DNA of 64,000 bases from Polaribacter tangerinus. Lineage in GTDB: Bacteria; Bacteroidota; Bacteroidia; Flavobacteriales; Flavobacteriaceae. Shown here in pieces: positions 54,403 through 61,601 of this stretch (the stretch's first letter is position 1; every line of letters starts with the position of its first letter). The stretch spans positions 1,364,001-1,428,000 of the forward strand of contig NZ_CP150668.1 in the NCBI RefSeq assembly GCF_038024095.1, written 5' to 3'. Both the position numbers and the translations under genes were made by a program. The notes under the pieces are model-generated. The model was not told the DNA's origin, made no database searches, and saw nothing but the letters and a program-made list of their open reading frames with translations.

Positions 54403-55734
54403 TTGAAAACTAAACTTTTATTATGTGCTGCATTTTTTACATCAATTGCCGCATTTTCTCAAAAACAATGGACTTTAAAGGAAGCTGTTGACCAAGCTTT
54501 AACAAAAAATATTTCTATACAACAAAATAAACTGAGTGTAGAATTAGCAAAGAAAGACGTAGAAATTGCCAAAGGTAATTTTTTACCAAACTTATCTGGA
54601 TCTTCATCTGGCAGATACAATGTAGGTCTTTCTCCTAACGAACAAGGTATTTTATCGAACACAAAAAACTTAAACGCATCATTTAATATAACAAGTGGTG
54701 GTACCATTTTTAATGGATTTAGAAATACAAACACCTATAAACAAGCTAAACTTGGCGTAGAAACTAGTTTGCTTAACTTAAAGCAAATGGAAAATGATAT
54801 TTCTTTAAGAGTAGTAAACAGCTATTTAAATGTATTGTTTGCAAAAGAAAATTTAGAAGTTGCTAAAGTACAAGCAGAAATTAGTAAAAAGCAAATAGAA
54901 GCAGCCAAAGCTAGGTTTAATGCCGGATCTATTGCAAAAGGAGAGCTATTAAATTTTCAATCTACAGCGGCTAATGACGTACAAAATGTAATTTTACAAG
55001 AAAACGCCTTAGATTTAGCTATTTTAAACCTTGCTCAATTATTGCAAGAACCTGCAGAAAACTTTGATGTTGCTCCAATTAATGTAGAAAACCCGAGTGC
55101 AGAGTTGTTCTACAATAATTCGTCTTCTGTATATGAGAAATCCTTAGATTTTATGCCTCAAATAACAAGAGCTAAATTAGATATAGAAAATGCCGATTTT
55201 AATATTGCATTAGCAAAAGGTGCTTTTTTACCAAGTTTAACCTACTCTATTGGTCTTGGATCTTCTTATTTTCATCAATTTAATAATTTAAGACCAGGGC
55301 AAACTAATATAAGTTTCTTCGAGTTTTTAAATGATCGTTTTAATTACGGAGCAGGAATTTCTTTAAATATTCCAATATTTAATAGATTTCAAACAAAAAA
55401 TAGAGTTACACAGTCTTTAATCAATAAAGAAATATCTCAAACAAGATTAGAAAACCAAAAGCTACAACTAAAACAAACTATAGAGCAAGCATTTTTAGAT
55501 GTAAAATCGGCTTTAAAAACATTTGAGGCTGCAAAAATATCTTTAGCTGCACAAAAAGAAGCGTTTAAAAACGCGCAAGAAAGATATAATTACGGTGCAA
55601 TGACATTGTTTGACTTCGATTTGGTAAGAACCCGTTTGGTAAATGCTGAAGGTGCCATGATACGTTCTAAATACGACTATGTGTTTAAAACTAAAGTGTT
55701 GCAATTTTACTCAGGTGAACTAATTTTAGAATAA
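54403..55734 (+). CDS. TolC-family outer-membrane efflux protein
   Basis: A 443-residue protein with signal peptide (AAFSQ) and the two-repeat OEP architecture: WTLKEAVDQALTKNISIQQ, an EAAKARFNAGSIAKGELLNFQ helix, and ALKTFEAAKISLAAQKEAFKNAQERYNYGAMTLFDFDLVRTRL (read in part) in repeat two. It forms the exit duct of a type I or RND exporter. The start is TTG at 54403. No adaptor or pump gene follows; tsaB is next after a terminator. Confidence 0.92.
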   Translation: MKTKLLLCAAFFTSIAAFSQKQWTLKEAVDQALTKNISIQQNKLSVELAKKDVEIAKGNFLPNLSGSSSGRYNVGLSPNEQGILSNTKNLNASFNITSGGTIFNGFRNTNTYKQAKLGVETSLLNLKQMENDISLRVVNSYLNVLFAKENLEVAKVQAEISKKQIEAAKARFNAGSIAKGELLNFQSTAANDVQNVILQENALDLAILNLAQLLQEPAENFDVAPINVENPSAELFYNNSSSVYEKSLDFMPQITRAKLDIENADFNIALAKGAFLPSLTYSIGLGSSYFHQFNNLRPGQTNISFFEFLNDRFNYGAGISLNIPIFNRFQTKNRVTQSLINKEISQTRLENQKLQLKQTIEQAFLDVKSALKTFEAAKISLAAQKEAFKNAQERYNYGAMTLFDFDLVRTRLVNAEGAMIRSKYDYVFKTKVLQFYSGELILE

Positions 55735-55753
55735 AAGAAATAACATCTTTTTC

Positions 55754-55792
55754 AACCTCACAGTTATAAAATTCTGTGAGGTTTTCTTTTTT
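55754..55792 (+). terminator. Terminator of the tolC-like gene
   Basis: A 10-bp perfect stem (AACCTCACAG with CTGTGAGGTT) and AT-rich loop, then TTTCTTTTTT. Confidence 0.88.
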
Positions 55793-55799
55793 GAAATAG

Positions 55800-55807
55800 T
55801 ATCTTTG
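55800..55807 (+). promoter_or_regulatory. -7 box for tsaB
   Basis: TATCTTTG between the preceding terminator and the TTG start at 55822. Confidence 0.6.
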
Positions 55808-55821
55808 TAAAAAAAATCGAA

Positions 55822-56508
55822 TTGGCAATTATTTTAAATATAGAAACTACCACAAAAAACTGCTCTGTTAGCATAGCAAAAAACGGAGAAACTATTGCCA
55901 TTAAAGAACTAAATAATGGTAATTACTCTCATGCAGAAGTTTTACACACATACATAGAATCGGTTATAAAGGAAGCTAGAATTGATGTAAAAGAAATAAG
56001 TGCAATTGCCGTGAGTAAAGGACCTGGTTCTTATACTGGATTAAGAATTGGTGTATCTGCAGCAAAGGGATTCTGTTTTGCACTAGATAAACCATTAATA
56101 TCTGTAGATACTCTTAAAGCATTATCGATAGCTATAAAAATAGAAAGCGGACATATAATACCTATGTTAGATGCCAGAAGAATGGAGGTGTACAGTGCTG
56201 TTTTTAACCATAAATATGAACAAGTTAGCAAAACAGCGGCAGTAGTAATTACAGAAGACTCCTTTTTAGAATTTTTAGATAAAGGCCTTGTTTACTTTAT
56301 AGGCGATGGTGCAAAAAAATGCAAAGAAACAATTACGCACAAAAATGCAATATTTATAGATGATGTATTTCCTTCTGCGAAGCAAATGAGTACTTTATCT
56401 TTTGAAAAGCACAAAAAAAACGACATCGAAGATGTCGCTTATTTTGAACCTTTTTATTTAAAAGATTTTATAGTAATTCCAGAAAAGAAAAAGAAACCTA
56501 CTTTTTAA
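55822..56508 (+). CDS. tsaB: tRNA threonylcarbamoyladenosine biosynthesis protein TsaB
   Basis: A 228-residue ASKH-fold protein (ILNIETTTKNCSVSIAKNGE, AVSKGPGSYTGLRIGVSAAKGF, PMLDARRMEVYSAVF). It is the scaffold partner of TsaD in making t6A37 on tRNAs. The start is a TTG at 55822. The 3' end overlaps the convergent mscS gene by 11 nt. Confidence 0.95.
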   Translation: MAIILNIETTTKNCSVSIAKNGETIAIKELNNGNYSHAEVLHTYIESVIKEARIDVKEISAIAVSKGPGSYTGLRIGVSAAKGFCFALDKPLISVDTLKALSIAIKIESGHIIPMLDARRMEVYSAVFNHKYEQVSKTAAVVITEDSFLEFLDKGLVYFIGDGAKKCKETITHKNAIFIDDVFPSAKQMSTLSFEKHKKNDIEDVAYFEPFYLKDFIVIPEKKKKPTF

Positions 56509-57298
56509 TTTCTACTTGATGTGGATAAGGAATTTCTATACCTGCCTTGTCTAAAGCAAGTTTAGTGTTTTCTGTAACATCAAAAAATACGGTCCAATAA
56601 TCTTCTGTTTTACACCAAGGTCTTACAGCAAAATTAACAGAACTATCTGCCAATTCAGATACTGTTACTGCTGGTGCAGGTGTTTGTAAAACTTTAGGAT
56701 GCGTTGTTAGAACCTGCATTAATACCTCTTTAGTTTCTTTAATATCTGCATCATAAGAAACCCCGAAAGTTAAGTCTACTCTTCTAGTACCTTCTGTACT
56801 ATAATTAATAATGTTTCCGTTAGATAAAGAACCATTCGGAATAATAATTTCTCGATTAGACAAGCCTGTAAATTTAGTTGTAAAAATTTCTATTTCTTTT
56901 ACAACACCTATTTCTCCTTGTGCTTCTACCAAATCTCCAATTTTAAAAGGCTTAAAAATCATAATTAAAACACCTCCAGCAAAATTTGCTAAAGAGCCTT
57001 GTAATGCTAAACCTACCGCCAAACCTGCTGCTGCTAAAATGGCCGCAAAAGATGCCGTTTCTACACCTAACTTAGCAATTACAGAAATAAATAATAATAT
57101 TCTTAAAATCCAACCTAAAAGATTGCCCAAAAACTTCTGTAAAGTAACATCTACATTTCTTTTTCTAAGTATTTTTTGAGTGGTATTAATAATTATTTTA
57201 ATTACTATTAAACCAATTATAAGCATTACCAAAGCCATAACTACTTTAGGTGCATATTGTACAATTAAGCTTTCAAATTTTGTAAGATATTCTTCCAT
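56498..57298 (-). CDS. MscS-family mechanosensitive channel
   Basis: A 266-residue channel with three N-terminal helices, the pore helix AAGLAVGLALQGSLANFAGGVLI, the beta domain (PFKIGDLVEAQGEIGVVKEIEIFTTKF, part) and a full alpha/beta C-terminal domain with IPYPHQVEI. It releases solutes on hypo-osmotic shock. Unlike the short channel at 33004-33507, it is complete. Confidence 0.94.
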   Translation of the reverse strand: MEEYLTKFESLIVQYAPKVVMALVMLIIGLIVIKIIINTTQKILRKRNVDVTLQKFLGNLLGWILRILLFISVIAKLGVETASFAAILAAAGLAVGLALQGSLANFAGGVLIMIFKPFKIGDLVEAQGEIGVVKEIEIFTTKFTGLSNREIIIPNGSLSNGNIINYSTEGTRRVDLTFGVSYDADIKETKEVLMQVLTTHPKVLQTPAPAVTVSELADSSVNFAVRPWCKTEDYWTVFFDVTENTKLALDKAGIEIPYPHQVEIKK

Positions 57299-57339
57299 TT
57301 TTATAATAGGGTTTTGTGTTCATATAAAATTATACACCA

Positions 57340-57347
57340 CAAAGTTA
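57340..57347 (-). promoter_or_regulatory. -7 box for mscS
   Basis: TAACTTTG on the minus strand, 41 nt before the ATG at 57298. Confidence 0.5.
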
Positions 57348-57406
57348 GTCTTTTTCACAGAAAAGCAATGAAAACATCATGATTATTAAAAATCAATAAA
57401 AAGCAT

Positions 57407-58159
57407 TTAATATTCCACTTTAAAAGCAATTGGCATTGTATAACGAACCCGAACTGGTGTATTTCTTTGTTTACCTGGTGTAAACTTTGGAAGCTTATTT
57501 ATTAATAGTTCAGTCTCTTTCTTTAAACGAACATGAGGTGCTCTAATTTTAACATCTACAACATTACCGTTTGCATCTATTAAAAACTGAGTTTGAATTT
57601 TATGAACTCCAGCCTGTAAACCTAGTTCGCTTCCTAGGTTAGCATCGAAATTTCGCTGCACAAATTCTTTCATTTTTCTATCAAAACAGCGTTTATTTTC
57701 TTTTTTAGACAAACCTTCACATCCTTTAAAAACAGGTGCATCTTCTATGTTTATAAAGGCAACATCATTTTCAATTGGGTCTTCTTCTGGTATATCTACC
57801 TCAATAATACTATTAGGATCTACCAAAACCATTGGTGCATCGGGCTCATCTATTAAAACCTTTTCTTCGATAGTATTATCTCCTTTTTCAATTTTTTCAT
57901 CTAAAATAAGCCTAGTTACTTTATCTACAGGAGAAGAAGGAGTAATCGTTTTCTTTTCTCTTTTAAAAACAGGAATTTCATGGGGTAAAAGAACATATAC
58001 ATTCGAATTTACTTGTGCCAAATGTTGTACCGTTTTTTTTGACGTTTTGTGTTCTAACGAAATATAAACCACAAATAGCACCAAAACAAGTCCTAATTGT
58101 GTAAAAATAGTAGAGAACTTCTCTAATTGTTTTGTGGGTACTTTTTTTAAGTTTTTCAT
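57407..58159 (-). CDS. TonB-family energy transducer
   Basis: A 250-residue protein: one N-terminal helix (FTQLGLVLVLFVVYISL), an acidic Pro/Glu/Asp-rich spacer (about 80-125) and a C-terminal TonB domain (FLIDANGNVVDVKIRAPH, LPKFTPGKQRNTPVRVRYTMPIAFKV). A conserved VFKGCEGLSKKENKRCFDRKM segment with two Cys precedes the TonB domain, as in many Bacteroidetes TonB proteins. It passes proton-motive energy to outer-membrane receptors. ExbB/ExbD genes are not adjacent. Confidence 0.9.
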   Translation of the reverse strand: MKNLKKVPTKQLEKFSTIFTQLGLVLVLFVVYISLEHKTSKKTVQHLAQVNSNVYVLLPHEIPVFKREKKTITPSSPVDKVTRLILDEKIEKGDNTIEEKVLIDEPDAPMVLVDPNSIIEVDIPEEDPIENDVAFINIEDAPVFKGCEGLSKKENKRCFDRKMKEFVQRNFDANLGSELGLQAGVHKIQTQFLIDANGNVVDVKIRAPHVRLKKETELLINKLPKFTPGKQRNTPVRVRYTMPIAFKVEY

Positions 58160-58210
58160 AATCAGAAAGTTTATATGTTAAGATTATACAAAACCAAAGA
58201 ACGTGCCATA

Positions 58211-58239
58211 AAAAAACAGCATTATTAAAATGCTGTTTT
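58211..58239 (-). terminator. Terminator of the DUF3109 gene
   Basis: An 11-bp stem (AAAACAGCATT with AATGCTGTTTT) and 5-nt loop, with a T-run on the minus strand. Confidence 0.85.
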
Positions 58240-58260
58240 ATAGATAGTTATAATAAAATA

Positions 58261-58836
58261 TTACTCTGTAGCTCGATGTTTTTCTGCTACTTTTTCTAAT
58301 TGATTATACCAGTTTTCTCCAAACTTTCTAATAAGTGCTTGTTTTACAAATTTATAAACCGGCACTTGCAGCTCTTTTCCAAGAGAACAAGCATCGTCAC
58401 AAATTTCCCATTTATGATAATTTACTGCAGAAAACTCGCTATAGGATTTTACACGAATAGGATATAAATGGCAAGAAATAGGTTTTTTCCAGTCTATTGC
58501 ACCCGAATTATAAGCTTCTTCTATGCCACAAAGTGCTGTTTTTTTCTCATCAAAAATTACATAAGCACAATCTGCATTGTTAATAAGGGGCGTTTCTAAC
58601 TCTCCCCATTCACTAGTTACCCAAGTACCCTCTTTTTCAATAACTGCAATACCTTCTTTTCTTAAAAAGGGTTTTACTTTTGGGTATATTTTTTCTAAAA
58701 TTTTGGTTTCTTCTTTATCTAAAGGTGCACCTGCTTCGCCATCTATACAACAAGCTCCTTTGCATGCAGAAATATTACATACAAAGTCTTTTTCGATAAT
58801 ATCTTCTGAAACGATTGTTTTTCCTAATTGAAACAT
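58261..58836 (-). CDS. DUF3109 family cysteine-rich protein
   Basis: A 191-residue protein from the ATG at 58836, giving MFQLGKTIVSEDIIEKDFVC; a start at 58854 would lie upstream of its promoter. About eight conserved cysteines are visible (CNISACKGACC, NADCAYV, TALCGIEEA, ISCHLYPIR, CDDAC), typical of YkgJ-like/DUF3109 proteins thought to bind a metal or iron-sulfur cluster. The function is unknown. The mRNA would be almost leaderless. Confidence 0.88.
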   Translation of the reverse strand: MFQLGKTIVSEDIIEKDFVCNISACKGACCIDGEAGAPLDKEETKILEKIYPKVKPFLRKEGIAVIEKEGTWVTSEWGELETPLINNADCAYVIFDEKKTALCGIEEAYNSGAIDWKKPISCHLYPIRVKSYSEFSAVNYHKWEICDDACSLGKELQVPVYKFVKQALIRKFGENWYNQLEKVAEKHRATE

Positions 58837-58840
58837 GTGG

Positions 58841-58848
58841 CAAAAATA
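58841..58848 (-). promoter_or_regulatory. -7 box for the DUF3109 gene (near-leaderless)
   Basis: TATTTTTG on the minus strand, ending 4 nt before the ATG at 58836. Confidence 0.5.
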
Positions 58849-58894
58849 AGACATTTTTTTTCTTTAATTTTACATGAAACTAAACTTAGTTGAG

Positions 58895-58902
58895 TAATTT
58901 TG
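58895..58902 (+). promoter_or_regulatory. -7 box for marC and the following flavoprotein gene
   Basis: TAATTTTG, 19 nt before the ATG at 58922. Confidence 0.55.
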
Positions 58903-58921
58903 CACAAAAAATAATCGTAAA

Positions 58922-59509
58922 ATGAATTTTAATTTTAAAGAAATTGCAACGGCATTTATGGTGTTGTTTGCCGTAATTGATATTGTTGGAAACATACCTA
59001 TTATAATAGATTTACGTAAAAAAGCAGGTCATATTCAGTCTGGTAAAGCCTCTATAATTGCTGGTATAATTATGATTTTTTTCTTGTTTCTAGGTCAGAG
59101 TTTACTTGGATTAATAGGTATAGATGTAAACTCCTTTGCTGTTGCCGGTTCTTTTATTTTGTTTTTTATTGCACTAGAAATGATACTAGGTATTACTCTT
59201 TACAAAGACAACGAAGGTGATGTAAATGCCATTACGGCCTCTGTATTTCCATTGGCTTTTCCACTAATTGCAGGACCAGGAAGTTTAACAACCTTGCTCT
59301 CTTTAAGAGCCGAATTTTATATAGAAAATATTATAACTGCGGTGTTACTAAACGTATTGTTAATATTTGTTGTGTTAAAAACCTCTTCTAAAATAGAAAG
59401 AATTATTGGCCCCAACGGAATACAAATTATTAGAAAAGTTTTTGGTGTTATCTTATTAGCAATTTCTGTAAAACTATTTACAGCAAATATTAAAGCGCTA
59501 TTTTTATAA
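58922..59509 (+). CDS. MarC-family membrane protein
   Basis: A 195-residue protein with six helices. Family motifs are FAVIDIVGNIPIIIDL at the start and FPLAFPLIAGPGSLTTLLSL in the middle, the MarC hallmark. The function is uncertain (possible small-molecule transport). One base separates it from the next gene, so the pair is coupled. Confidence 0.92.
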   Translation: MNFNFKEIATAFMVLFAVIDIVGNIPIIIDLRKKAGHIQSGKASIIAGIIMIFFLFLGQSLLGLIGIDVNSFAVAGSFILFFIALEMILGITLYKDNEGDVNAITASVFPLAFPLIAGPGSLTTLLSLRAEFYIENIITAVLLNVLLIFVVLKTSSKIERIIGPNGIQIIRKVFGVILLAISVKLFTANIKALFL

Positions 59510-59510
59510 A

Positions 59511-60128
59511 ATGACTTCTTTTGATGCTCTTATTATTGGTGGTGGTGTTGCAGGAATGCAGTGTGCACTTGTCTTAGGCTCTGCAAAAAATAAACCTTTT
59601 GCAAAAAGTAAAAAAATGGGTATTATAATGCATCAAAAGGCATCGCATTTACAAAACGCACTTTTTAATAATGTATTGGGAATTTCTCCGAAAACTCTAG
59701 GTAAAGATATTTTATTAGATGGAAAACTACAATTATCTCGTTTATATCCAGAAGTATTACAAATAGAACATGAAAAAGTACTTGAAATTATAACTAATAA
59801 AGAAAACTATACCATAGTAACTACTAAAAGTAGGTACCTAGCAACTACGCTAGTAATCGCTTTAAATTACTCAAAACCTTTTACTATTAAAGGATTAGAG
59901 AACTTTTTAGTACCTCATAAAAGAGCAAATCCTACAAAAGATAGAATTGAGCTTAAAAACCGTAACTATAAAATACGTAAAAATTTATATTGCTGTGGAA
60001 CTATTGCAGGTATTCGAAGTCAGTTTGCAATTGCAGCGGGAAGTGGTGCAAGTGTAGCTACCGATATTTTAACGGAATGGAACAACCATGTACCTACTAA
60101 AATACACGATAAAATTGGCACTCATTAA
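59511..60128 (+). CDS. Thioredoxin-reductase-like flavoprotein, short form
   Basis: A 205-residue protein with an N-terminal dinucleotide-binding motif (ALIIGGGVAGMQCALVLG) and a distal FAD-contacting segment NLYCCGTIAGIRSQFAIAAGSGASVATDI. It is about 100 residues shorter than thioredoxin reductase, lacking the NADPH domain and the CxxC active site, although YCCG is present. Similar short FAD proteins occur in Bacteroidetes; the substrate is unknown. Confidence 0.8.
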   Translation: MTSFDALIIGGGVAGMQCALVLGSAKNKPFAKSKKMGIIMHQKASHLQNALFNNVLGISPKTLGKDILLDGKLQLSRLYPEVLQIEHEKVLEIITNKENYTIVTTKSRYLATTLVIALNYSKPFTIKGLENFLVPHKRANPTKDRIELKNRNYKIRKNLYCCGTIAGIRSQFAIAAGSGASVATDILTEWNNHVPTKIHDKIGTH

Positions 60129-60140
60129 ATATTTTTGAAG

Positions 60141-60370
60141 ATGAAAAAAGTATTTCAAAATATCTCTATTGCTACATTAATGCTGTTTATTATATTGTTT
60201 TAGCCAACAAATTGAATATTAATATTCCTTACAACTCCTCTGATGTTCAAAGTTTAGTAGTTCTTATTTACTTATTTACAAGAATGAAATACAACCAACT
60301 GGAAATAAATGAAAAAGAGCAAACTATTAAAGAATTAAATAAGAAACTTAAAAGGTTAGAAAGTAAATAA
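60141..60370 (+). pseudogene. Small membrane/coiled-coil protein broken by a one-base frameshift
   Basis: ATG at 60141 reads MKKVFQNISIATLMLF and stops at 60201-60203. In the frame displaced by one deleted base, the sequence continues VYYIVLANKLNINIPYNSS, then a hydrophobic LVVLIYLFTRM and a charged coiled-coil tail (EINEKEQTIKELNKKLKRLE) to a TAA at 60368. Joining the frames near 60180-60185 restores a protein of about 76 residues. Either a true loss of function or a sequencing error. Confidence 0.6.
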
Positions 60371-60400
60371 ATGCAAAATATAGCCTTTTATAAACAACAA

Positions 60401-60429
60401 AAAATGCAGCTTTTTAGCTGCATTTTTTT
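60401..60429. terminator. Terminator, probably the original glmS terminator
   Basis: Stem AAAATGCAGCT with AGCTGCATTTT around TTTT, with T-runs on both strands. On the minus strand it lies 20 bp past the glmS tail remnant (60450-60464), so it would have ended glmS transcripts before the island was inserted. Confidence 0.85.
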
Positions 60430-60449
60430 GTAATATTAAAAATATTAAC

Positions 60450-60464
60450 TTATTCTACCGTTAC
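60450..60464 (-). other. Displaced original 3' end of glmS (Val-Thr-Val-Glu-stop)
   Basis: On the minus strand, codons GTA ACG GTA GAA TAA spell VTVE-stop, the conserved C-terminus of GlmS. The functional glmS, ending at 63641, reads GTT ACA GTG GAG TAG: the same peptide with the third base changed in all five codons. The sequence at 60450-60464 is therefore best explained as the host gene's old tail, separated from the gene body by about 3.2 kb of inserted DNA. Confidence 0.75.
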
Positions 60465-60498
60465 CAGATGTCAACATCTCAACTAAAAGTCAGGTAAC
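60460..60498. repeat. Island repeat R1 (39 bp) at the glmS-tail junction
   Basis: GTTACCAGATGTCAAC begins it and AAAGTCAGGTAAC ends it. Identical over 39 bp to R2 at 61274-61312; flanks differ on both sides. The ends GTTACC/GGTAAC are inverted. It lies 9 bp past the stop of the 218-residue ORF. Unlike R2 and R3 it has no -10 box beyond the TTGACA, because the glmS tail begins there. Confidence 0.92.
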
Positions 60499-60507
60499 TA
60501 CCAACCA

Positions 60508-61164
60508 TTAGATTGTTTCCATCAATTGATTTTGTTCTTCTTCAATGATTGATTTAGTTGGGTTCACACCGAATTCTCCTAATGTTTTTACATAGAATTC
60601 AATGAAGTTATCTCCCTTACCACTATACTCATTGTAGGTTTTCCAATACAGTTGTCCATCACCATATGTTTTTGAGAGATATTGAAACCCATCCATAGGA
60701 TTGTTTTCGGTTTTTAGGTTTCTTTCATAGATAATGTTGTTTTTTGGATTCAACCACCACTTCATACACACATAACCAATTCCTTTTGAGATGTAATCAC
60801 CTACATACTTCTTTGAGAATGATTCCCAACTTTCAGTTTGGATTACTAATGGGGTGATTTGGAATTGTTCTTCACCATACTTATCCCACATCATATCTGA
60901 GATATCTTTCATTGAATTGATTTCATCTACATCAACATATCCTAACTCATTCACATATAATTTTCTTCCAATACTGAAATAATATTTTAGAAGGTTATCT
61001 CTGAATTCTTCAACAGTTATTGGAGTTTTAATTGAAGTGAAATCAACTTTTCTATTGTGAATTCCAATTAGTGTTTTTTGTAATTTTGATTTCAGATTTG
61101 GATTTTTTTTGTTCACTTTCTTTCTGAAATTCTTCGTGTTTCTTTTGTTTTGTTTTTTACTCAT
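60508..61164 (-). CDS. Unknown 218-residue protein, first cassette-like unit
   Basis: I do not recognise the family. The N-terminus (residues 1-33) is extremely basic and Asn/Lys-rich; the rest is a soluble domain with aromatic stretches (DMMWDKYGEEQFQITP, GIGYVCMKWWLNPKNN, DGQLYWKTYNEYSG). No signal peptide or membrane helix. It is transcribed from the sigma70-like promoter in R2 through a structured leader, and its stop lies 9 bp before R1. Codon use (many TTC, GGA, ATC) differs from the chromosomal neighbours. An RNA- or DNA-binding role is suggested only by the basic tail. Confidence 0.75.
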   Translation of the reverse strand: MSKKQNKRNTKNFRKKVNKKNPNLKSKLQKTLIGIHNRKVDFTSIKTPITVEEFRDNLLKYYFSIGRKLYVNELGYVDVDEINSMKDISDMMWDKYGEEQFQITPLVIQTESWESFSKKYVGDYISKGIGYVCMKWWLNPKNNIIYERNLKTENNPMDGFQYLSKTYGDGQLYWKTYNEYSGKGDNFIEFYVKTLGEFGVNPTKSIIEEEQNQLMETI

Positions 61165-61204
61165 TTCTAATAAATTTTAATTGTTTTTAATTTTATTTAA
61201 TTCC

Positions 61205-61241
61205 GATTCTCACTTAATAGAGGAGGAGAATCTTACCCTCT
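61205..61241 (-). promoter_or_regulatory. Pseudoknot-forming leader of cassette unit 1
   Basis: In the minus-strand transcript, AGAGGG (61236-61241) pairs with TCCTCT (61219-61224), and GATTCTC (61226-61232) pairs with GAGAATC (61205-61211). The order 5'-S1-S2-S1'-S2' with loops of 3, 1 and 7 nt is a classic H-type pseudoknot. It lies about 40 nt upstream of the ATG at 61164. Confidence 0.6.
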
Positions 61242-61260
61242 CAAACTTTGTTACATATAC

Positions 61261-61288
61261 ATTATAATCCTAAGTTACCAGATGTCAA
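61261..61288 (-). promoter_or_regulatory. Sigma70-like promoter of cassette unit 1
   Basis: TTGACA (61283-61288) and TATAAT (61261-61266) on the minus strand, 16 bp apart: a perfect match to the E. coli-type consensus. The -35 lies inside repeat R2. Confidence 0.7.
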
Positions 61289-61312
61289 CATCTCAACTAA
61301 AAGTCAGGTAAC
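61274..61312. repeat. Island repeat R2 (39 bp)
   Basis: Identical to R1. It begins 3 bp after the stop of the 38-residue ORF and carries the -35 element of the 218-residue gene, so it both ends one unit and starts the next. Confidence 0.92.
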
Positions 61313-61315
61313 CTC

Positions 61316-61432
61316 TTAGTAATAGAGAAGAGTTTCTTCATCATAATCCTCTTCCCAAACCCCATACATTATGTTGTTAAGGTGTTTGTTTGATTCCATT
61401 TCTGAGAATCTGATTTCTGAATTTGTTTCCAT
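61316..61432 (-). CDS. Unknown 38-residue acidic protein, second cassette-like unit
   Basis: ATG at 61432 encodes METNSEIRFSEMESNKHLN and then an acidic WEEDYDEETLLYY tail, with the stop at 61316-61318. It is too short for family assignment. Support for it being real: its own TTGACA/TATACT promoter, the same pseudoknot leader as the 218-residue gene, and the stop placed 3 bp before repeat R2. Small acidic products of mobile elements are often inhibitors or antitoxins, which is only a guess here. Confidence 0.6.
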   Translation of the reverse strand: METNSEIRFSEMESNKHLNNIMYGVWEEDYDEETLLYY

Positions 61433-61455
61433 AATTTTTAATTTTATTTAATTCC

Positions 61456-61491
61456 GATTCTCACTTTATGGAGGTGGAGAACCTTGACCTC
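61456..61491 (-). promoter_or_regulatory. Pseudoknot-forming leader of cassette unit 2
   Basis: Same architecture as in unit 1: GAGGT (61487-61491) with ACCTC (61471-61475) and GGTTCTC (61477-61483) with GAGAATC (61456-61462). Six changes in 72 nt separate the two leaders. One S1 pair changes G-T to T-A, and one S2 pair changes A-T to G-T, so pairing is kept. The outermost S1 pair is lost. Confidence 0.6.
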
Positions 61492-61511
61492 TCAAACTTT
61501 GTTACACTAAT

Positions 61512-61539
61512 AGTATAATGGGGTATTACCAGATGTCAA
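61512..61539 (-). promoter_or_regulatory. Sigma70-like promoter of cassette unit 2
   Basis: TTGACA (61534-61539) and TATACT (61512-61517) on the minus strand with 16 bp between, the same geometry as unit 1. The -35 is inside R3. Confidence 0.7.
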
Positions 61540-61562
61540 CCTTTTAGAAAAAGTCAGGTAAC
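61525..61562. repeat. Island repeat R3, diverged copy in a divergent promoter region
   Basis: It shares TTACCAGATGTCAAC and AAAGTCAGGTAAC with R1/R2, but the centre reads CTTTTAGAA and the first base is A. It lies between the minus-strand 38-residue ORF and the plus-strand gene at 61602. On the plus strand, TTAGAA (61544-61549) and TATAAC (61566-61571), 16 bp apart, could be a weak rightward promoter. Confidence 0.85.
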
Positions 61563-61601
61563 TTTTATAACTTTACAGTTCAATTAGAATGAACAAATCG
61601 G

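Noticed and set aside
61205..61491. A preQ1 riboswitch or a type III toxin-antitoxin RNA repeat.
   Set aside because: Both are small pseudoknots, but the preQ1 loop and A-rich tail consensus is missing. There is one copy per gene rather than tandem repeats, and the 218-residue protein does not resemble ToxN-type nucleases.
60460..61562. Integron attC sites.
   Set aside because: The repeat has GTT...AAC rather than the AAC...GTTRRRY arrangement, and no tyrosine integrase is present. The layout is similar but the site is not.
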